Origin: Enorma phocaeensis
GTDB lineage: Bacteria; Actinomycetota; Coriobacteriia; Coriobacteriales; Coriobacteriaceae
Assembly: GCF_900186505.1 (NCBI RefSeq)
Contig: NZ_LT891970.1
Coordinates: 28,689-92,688, forward strand
Direction: 5' to 3'
Length of the DNA: 64,000 nucleotides
Shown here piece after piece: positions 60,085 through 64,000 of this stretch. The notes under the pieces were generated by a model. That model had not been told where the DNA came from. It saw only the letters and a list, made by a program, of their open reading frames with translations, and did no database searches. Both the position numbers and the translations under genes were made by a program. Positions within the stretch are counted from its first letter, which is position 1; each line of letters begins with the position of its first letter.

Positions 60085-61221
60085 ATGGTCAACATCGCGA
60101 CGATTGGAACGAGCCTCATCTCCAACGACTTCATCGAGGTGATCTGCGCCAACGCGGGTGCGACCTACGTGGGGACCCTCTCCCGCAGCGCCGAGCATGC
60201 AGCGAGCTTTACCGCCGAGCGTGGCGGCACGCATCCCTTCACAAGCTTGGATGAGCTCGCCGGCTGCGACGAAGTCGATGCGGTGTACATCGGCAGCCCC
60301 AACGGCTTGCACGCCGAGCAAGCGCTCGCCTGCATAGCCGCCGGCAAGCACGTCATCGTGGAGAAGCCGTTCGCCTCGAACGAGTGGGAGGCGCGCCGCG
60401 TGTTCGAGGCAGCCGAGGCGGCAGGGGTCGTGGCTCTTGAGGCCATGCGCCCCTTGCATGACCCCGCATTCCGCGCGTGCCAGGATGCCATCGGCGAACT
60501 TGGCCGCGTGCGCCGCGCGGGCCTGCATTTTGGCAAGTTCTCCTCGCGCTACCTCGAGGTGCTCGCCGGCAGGCAGACCAACATCTTCGACTGCACCATG
60601 GCGTCCGGCTCGCTGATGGACATCGGCGTGTACTGCGTGGAGCCCATGATCGAGCTGTTCGGAGCCCCCGAGCGCGTCGCAAGCTCCACCGTCTTGCTCG
60701 ATGAGGAGACGCGCGGCGTCACGAACGGCCCCATCGACGGCGCGGGCGACATCATATGCACCTATGCCGACAAGACGGTCGTGCTCCATCACTCCAAAAT
60801 CACGAACGACAACCTTTCCTGCCAGGTCGAGGGCGAGGACGCCACCCTTCTCTTCGGCGGGGTCTCGTGCCCCAAATGGGGAAAGATCGAGTTCCGCGGC
60901 GAGGTCGGTCGCAGCTCGGCGAAGGCCGTACGCGTGGCAAGCGGCGCGAAGACGTGCGACCTCGAGCTTCCCGCCTGTGAGAACACGATGTGCTACGAAC
61001 TCGCCGACTTCCTGGCAGCCATCGAGGCCGTCCGCGACGGCGCGGCTCCCGCGGATGCCGCCGCGGGCAGCTGGGGCACGGTCGCGCACTACCGCGACGT
61101 GACGCTCGCCTCGCTCGCCGTGATGGACGAGGTGCGCCGCCAGGGAGGCGTGGTGTTCCCCGCAGACGAAAAGGCGCGTGCCGCAGAGGGCGGCGCGGGC
61201 GCTGCTGCCCCGCAGGCGTAA
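60085..61221 (+). CDS. Gfo/Idh/MocA-family oxidoreductase
   Basis: The 378-residue protein has an N-terminal NAD(P) Rossmann domain (VNIATIGTSLISNDFIEVI, DAVYIGSPNGLHAEQALACI, and the conserved HVIVEKPFASNEWEA with the catalytic Lys of EKP) and a C-terminal alpha/beta domain with GSLMDIGVYCVEPMIELFG (Asp and adjacent Tyr). The first glycine motif is changed to G-T-S-L-I-S. These enzymes oxidise or reduce sugars and inositols; substrate unknown. A final Ala/Gly-rich tail of ~25 residues is non-conserved. It lies between rnhA and acyP on the same strand. Confidence 0.88.
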   Translation: MVNIATIGTSLISNDFIEVICANAGATYVGTLSRSAEHAASFTAERGGTHPFTSLDELAGCDEVDAVYIGSPNGLHAEQALACIAAGKHVIVEKPFASNEWEARRVFEAAEAAGVVALEAMRPLHDPAFRACQDAIGELGRVRRAGLHFGKFSSRYLEVLAGRQTNIFDCTMASGSLMDIGVYCVEPMIELFGAPERVASSTVLLDEETRGVTNGPIDGAGDIICTYADKTVVLHHSKITNDNLSCQVEGEDATLLFGGVSCPKWGKIEFRGEVGRSSAKAVRVASGAKTCDLELPACENTMCYELADFLAAIEAVRDGAAPADAAAGSWGTVAHYRDVTLASLAVMDEVRRQGGVVFPADEKARAAEGGAGAAAPQA

Positions 61222-61230
61222 GGCGCCCTC

Positions 61231-61665
61231 ATGGGTATCCTCGACTACGTTCTCGGGCTCTCCGGCAGCGATGACGCCGCCGCAAGCAACGGCGATGCGC
61301 GACGCGATGACGCACAGCGCAGCGACCTCGAACAATCCCTCATCAAGCGGCTGCAGGAACAGCTCGGCAACGATGCTCCGGGCACGCCTCACCGGCTGCT
61401 CCTGCGCTTTACCGGTCGCGTGCAGGGCGTGGGATTCCGCTGGACCAACCGCGGCACAGCCGAGGAGCTCGGCCTCACCGGCTGGGTGCGCAACCTCGAC
61501 GACGGCTCGGTCGAGATGGAGATCCAAGGTCCCGCGTCAGCCATCATCAGGCATCTCGACACGATCCACCGCTACTATGCGCGCATGCGGTGCACGGTGT
61601 GGCTCGAGAACTGCGAGGAGCTTGCGGTACAGGTGGATGAAACCAGCTTCGAGGTGCGCTTCTAG
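61231..61665 (+). CDS. acyP: Acylphosphatase with N-terminal extension
   Basis: Residues ~54-144 form an acylphosphatase domain: LLLRFTGRVQGVGFRWTNRG (catalytic Arg in V-Q-G-V-G-F-R), LGLTGWVRNLDDGSVEMEIQ (catalytic Asn in R-N). It hydrolyses acyl phosphates such as carbamoyl or acetyl phosphate. The first ~50 residues (GSDDAAASNGDARRDDAQRS and a following helix) are absent in the usual ~90-residue enzyme. ATG 61231 is 9 nt after the oxidoreductase stop; an internal start cannot be excluded but none has a clear Shine-Dalgarno. Confidence 0.88.
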   Translation: MGILDYVLGLSGSDDAAASNGDARRDDAQRSDLEQSLIKRLQEQLGNDAPGTPHRLLLRFTGRVQGVGFRWTNRGTAEELGLTGWVRNLDDGSVEMEIQGPASAIIRHLDTIHRYYARMRCTVWLENCEELAVQVDETSFEVRF

Positions 61666-61784
61666 AATCATCGGGCGCGAGGCGCATGGGGACGCGGTGC
61701 CGCCGATGGGCGGGCGGGTTCTGGCTCGATTCCTCGAAACCTTGAGGAAAACTGCACAAAGCGTCTAAATGCTAGTCGGCTACT

Positions 61785-61801
61785 GTCGTATAAGATAAGA
61801 C
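61785..61801. promoter_or_regulatory. Palindromic operator candidate upstream of Fur/PerR gene
   Basis: GTCGTATAAGATAAGAC has inverted arms GTCnTAT / ATAnGAC and lies 66 bp upstream of the regulator's ATG, close to a possible -10 (TAAGAT). Fur-family proteins often bind A/T-rich palindromes of this size and control their own genes. Confidence 0.45.
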
Positions 61802-61866
61802 TATGTACCAAGTAGCCCCATAAGGGCAGCCTTCACGGCGCGAACGCATCCTCAAGGAGGTGCCGC

Positions 61867-62286
61867 ATGACTGTACAGCGACGCAACACCCGCCAGCGCA
61901 GCCTGGTGCTCGACGCCGTGCGGGCATCGAGCAGCCACCCCACCGCCGACGAGATCTTCCATGCCGTCCGCGAGCGCGATGCGCACGTTAGCCGCGGAAC
62001 GGTGTACCGCAATCTCAATCTCCTTGTGGAGGAAGGGGCCATACAGCAGCTCAAATGCGCCGGAGGGAGCCGCTTCGACTGGCGCTGCGACCGCCATTCG
62101 CACGTCATCTGCCCTGCATGCGGGGCCGTCGCCGATGTCGAGCTGCCCTACGACCCCACGCTCGATCGCGCCGTGCACAAGGCTACCGGGTACGCGCGCG
62201 TATCGCACTACACCTTCTTCGAGGGCCTCTGCCCGGCCTGCCGCGCAAAGCGCGCCCGCACGGCAGAGGGCGGAGGAAGCGCCTAG
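61867..62286 (+). CDS. Fur-family transcriptional regulator (PerR-like)
   Basis: The 139-residue protein has a winged-helix domain (NTRQRSLVLDAVRASSSHPT, HVSRGTVYRNLNLLVEEG) and a dimer domain with metal sites: FDWRCDRHSHVICPACGAVADVE, SHYTFFEGLCPACR. The two CPAC pairs form the structural zinc site; H-S-H and the upstream RCDRH provide regulatory ligands as in PerR/Fur. Likely senses peroxide or metal. ATG 61867 has AAGGAGGTG immediately upstream, a near-perfect ribosome binding site. Assignment to PerR over Fur is not certain. Confidence 0.9.
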   Translation: MTVQRRNTRQRSLVLDAVRASSSHPTADEIFHAVRERDAHVSRGTVYRNLNLLVEEGAIQQLKCAGGSRFDWRCDRHSHVICPACGAVADVELPYDPTLDRAVHKATGYARVSHYTFFEGLCPACRAKRARTAEGGGSA

Positions 62287-62337
62287 GCACGCCCGCCGCC
62301 CTCATCGTTCCAGCAGCCGAATGCGGTGCGCATGAAG

Positions 62338-62766
62338 CTAGTCGAGCACCTCGACGAGCTCGATATCGAAGTTGAGATCCTTGCCCGCAAGCTCATGGTT
62401 CGCGTCGAGCATGACGCCGTCCGCGTTGACGCCGATGACCGTCACCGGCACCGGCTGGCCTGCAGGCGTGGTGAGGAAGAGCTTGTCGCCCACCTTGATC
62501 TGCTCGATATTGGGAACCTGGGACGCCGGGAAGTGCATCACCAGGTCGTCGCGACGCTCGCCGTAGGCATCCGCGGCGGGGATGTGGACGGTCTTCTTCT
62601 CGCCCACCTCCATATCGACGACCGCCGCATCGAAGCCGGCGATCATCTGGTGCGCGCCGCACACGAACTCGAGCGTCTCGCCGCGATCATAGGAGCTGTC
62701 GAACTGCGTGCCGTCATCGAGCGTGCCGCGGTAATGGACGCGAAGCGTCTTGCCGGTATTGGACAT
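62338..62766 (-). CDS. FKBP-type peptidyl-prolyl isomerase (SlyD-like)
   Basis: The 142-residue protein has KTLRVHYRGTLDDGTQFDSS then GETLEFVCGAHQMIAGFDAA, an FKBP core with the SlyD insert-in-flap domain (VHIPAADAYGERRDDLVMHF; VGDKLFLTTPAGQPVPVTVI), and returns to NHELAGKDLNFDIELVEV. No His-rich metal tail is present. It accelerates proline isomerisation and acts as a chaperone. ATG 62766 (ACGAGGA upstream) is preferred; the frame continues to 63198 without similarity. Convergent with the Fur-family gene. Confidence 0.93.
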   Translation of the reverse strand: MSNTGKTLRVHYRGTLDDGTQFDSSYDRGETLEFVCGAHQMIAGFDAAVVDMEVGEKKTVHIPAADAYGERRDDLVMHFPASQVPNIEQIKVGDKLFLTTPAGQPVPVTVIGVNADGVMLDANHELAGKDLNFDIELVEVLD

Positions 62767-63003
62767 CGAATCCTCGTTTCTCTTCGGCCGCACCCCCGTG
62801 GCGCGGCACGTGAAGGCCACTATACCCGAAAGCGGGCTCCCAAGGCCCGCTGCGCGGTACCTTCTGGAAAAATCGATTCGCCGCGAGACGCGGGCAATCG
62901 AGCCGCGCTGCGGCAGCGCCCCTTCCACAGCTCCGCGACACATTGCCGAACGAGCGCGTCTACAATGGTTGGCTGATGCGGGGCACCCAACGTAAGGAGA
63001 CCG

Positions 63004-63738
63004 GTGAGACGCAAGCGACCGCAACCCCAAGCCACCAAGGGCTTTACCGTACGAGCCGGCGCATCCACCTTCACCGTGCTGGTCACCCGCGAGAACGTGA
63101 AGAACCTCAACCTCCGCGTTCGAAGCGACGGCACCATAGCGGCAAGCGCGCCCCTGCGAACAGGCGACGAGCGCATACAGGCTTTTCTCGATAAGCACGC
63201 CGCATGGATCGAGCGAGCTGTCTCACGCAAACGGTCCCTAGAGCGCCCGGGGAGCGGGAACGACGACGCCGTTCCGAGCGCATTCCCCTTATGGGGAGAG
63301 CTTGTTCCCGTGCGAGAGCTGTACGGCGCGCATGCGCGCGGAGAGGGCGCAGACGGGTACGAGCGCTTGCTCGCCGAGCGATATCGCGACGAGCTCGCAC
63401 GGCGGCTACCCGCCGTTGCCGAGCACGTTGAGGCCCGCATGGGCGTGCACGCGGCGCGTTGGCAGATTCGAACCATGAAGACGCGCTGGGGGTCGTGCAC
63501 GCCGCGGACGCGCGCCATCCGCATCAACGCGAGGCTCGCTGCATACCCACCCGCCTGCCTGGAGTTCGTCGTCGCACACGAGCTGTGCCATCTGCTGGAG
63601 CCGAGCCATAACGCGCGCTTCCATGCGCTGCTCGACCGGCACTGCCCTAAGAACCGCGAGCTCGCGAAGGCACTCAGGCTGCCGGCAGCCGAGCTAGCGC
63701 AAGCGCACGATCTCCACGCCGGCACTCGTGAGCGGTAG
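63004..63738 (+). CDS. YgjP-like zinc metallopeptidase (DUF45/WLM-type)
   Basis: The 244-residue protein has an N-terminal beta domain (FTVLVTRENVKNLNLRVRSD, a typical YgjP/DUF45 start), the conserved MKTRWGSCTPRTRAIRINAR, and the zinc site VVAHELCHLLEPSHNARFH (HExxH as H-E-L-C-H). Proteins of this type are putative cytoplasmic metallopeptidases. It starts with GTG 63004 (AAGGAGACC directly upstream). Its 3' end overlaps the convergent folB gene by 45 bp, including the last ~14 codons, so the C-terminus may be variable. Confidence 0.88.
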   Translation: MRRKRPQPQATKGFTVRAGASTFTVLVTRENVKNLNLRVRSDGTIAASAPLRTGDERIQAFLDKHAAWIERAVSRKRSLERPGSGNDDAVPSAFPLWGELVPVRELYGAHARGEGADGYERLLAERYRDELARRLPAVAEHVEARMGVHAARWQIRTMKTRWGSCTPRTRAIRINARLAAYPPACLEFVVAHELCHLLEPSHNARFHALLDRHCPKNRELAKALRLPAAELAQAHDLHAGTRER

Positions 63739-64000
63739 GCCGATGGGGGCCCATGGCTTCTTGACGCAAACCTTCACGCCGAACACCTGCGGGTAGCGCT
63801 CGAGCAGCTCCGACGCGAGCCCCTCGGCAACCGCCTCGATGAGCTTGAAGGTATGCTCGCGGACGAACGCATCGATGGCATGGCATGCCTCGCCGTAATC
63901 GACCGAGGCGCGCAGGTCGTCGCCCACTCCCGCCGTGTGCAGCGATGTGTAGAGCACCGCCGAGACGACGAACTTCTGGCCGAGCTCCTGCTCCGCGGGA
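63694..64000 (-). CDS. folB: Dihydroneopterin aldolase, 3' part (partial at window edge)
   Basis: The frame is open from the window end to TAG at 63694-63696, about 102 residues. It reads EQELGQKFVVSAVLYTSLHT, then DDLRASVDYGEACHAIDAFV, LIEAVAEGLASELLERYP and VKVCVKKPWAPIGLPLTSAG, the FolB pattern with conserved Lys and Pro-x-A-P. It converts dihydroneopterin to 6-hydroxymethyl-dihydropterin in folate synthesis. The N-terminus lies beyond the window; GTG at 63957 would remove a core strand and is not a real start. The 3' end overlaps the convergent metallopeptidase gene. Confidence 0.9.
   Translation of the reverse strand, partial: PAEQELGQKFVVSAVLYTSLHTAGVGDDLRASVDYGEACHAIDAFVREHTFKLIEAVAEGLASELLERYPQVFGVKVCVKKPWAPIGLPLTSAGVEIVRLR

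Overview
The window is a GC-rich bacterial chromosome segment. Its gene content (high-GC third codon positions, giant secreted beta-trefoil proteins joined to a GH25 muramidase or an L,D-transpeptidase domain, an L-lactate dehydrogenase, an Amadori-sugar operon, many GT2 glycosyltransferases) points to a gut Actinomycetota of the Coriobacteriia, most likely Collinsella-like. That placement is an inference from gene style; no rRNA or other marker lies in the window.

Region 1 (1-3925) is a graveyard of transposons: the end of an IS21-type istA/istB pair, a complete IS3-like element with perfect 26-bp terminal inverted repeats, and the 3' part of an IS256-type transposase whose right end is present twice as a 165-bp tandem repeat. 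Region 2 (4095-16483, all minus) is a cell-surface locus: a GT2 glycosyltransferase, galU, a GH25 protein with about 15 ricin-type repeat units, rfbA, rfbB, rfbD, then a second ricin-repeat protein that should end in a YkuD L,D-transpeptidase domain but is cut by one in-frame TAA. The two repeat genes are clearly more A/T-rich than their neighbours.

Region 3 (16745-36333) holds a nucleoid-associated protein, a Mbeg1-like hydrolase, lactate dehydrogenase, four more GT2 glycosyltransferases, an aminotransferase, NAD synthetase, two low-complexity hypothetical proteins, ettA, tcdA and a TatD nuclease. Between 32069 and 32774 lies a gene-free, A/T-rich stretch in which a TATC core recurs at exactly 31-bp spacing.

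Region 4 (36443-50581) is a catabolic cluster built around fructoselysine-type genes (FrlB-like deglycase, FrlC-like epimerase, two FrlD-like kinases, HutC/GntR regulator with UTRA domain) but extended with a YfcC-type carrier, two amidohydrolases with altered metal motifs, YjbQ, BtpA and an FGGY kinase. Every intergenic gap longer than about 60 nt in this operon holds a GC-rich hairpin. A DUF559-like nuclease gene, flanked on both sides by copies of a 22-bp sequence, sits between the regulator and the operon. Pgi, which would take glucose 6-phosphate from the deglycase into glycolysis, is close by.

Region 5 (50716-64000) is mostly housekeeping: SGNH hydrolase, pgi, two HAD phosphatases (one of them in region 4), iron alcohol dehydrogenase, a Tat lipoprotein GH3 hexosaminidase, endonuclease IV, an aldo/keto reductase with ferredoxin domain, a 39-residue membrane protein, RNase HI, a Gfo/Idh/MocA oxidoreductase, acylphosphatase, a Fur/PerR regulator, an FKBP isomerase, a YgjP-like metallopeptidase and the 3' part of folB. 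I saw no tRNA, rRNA or CRISPR array.
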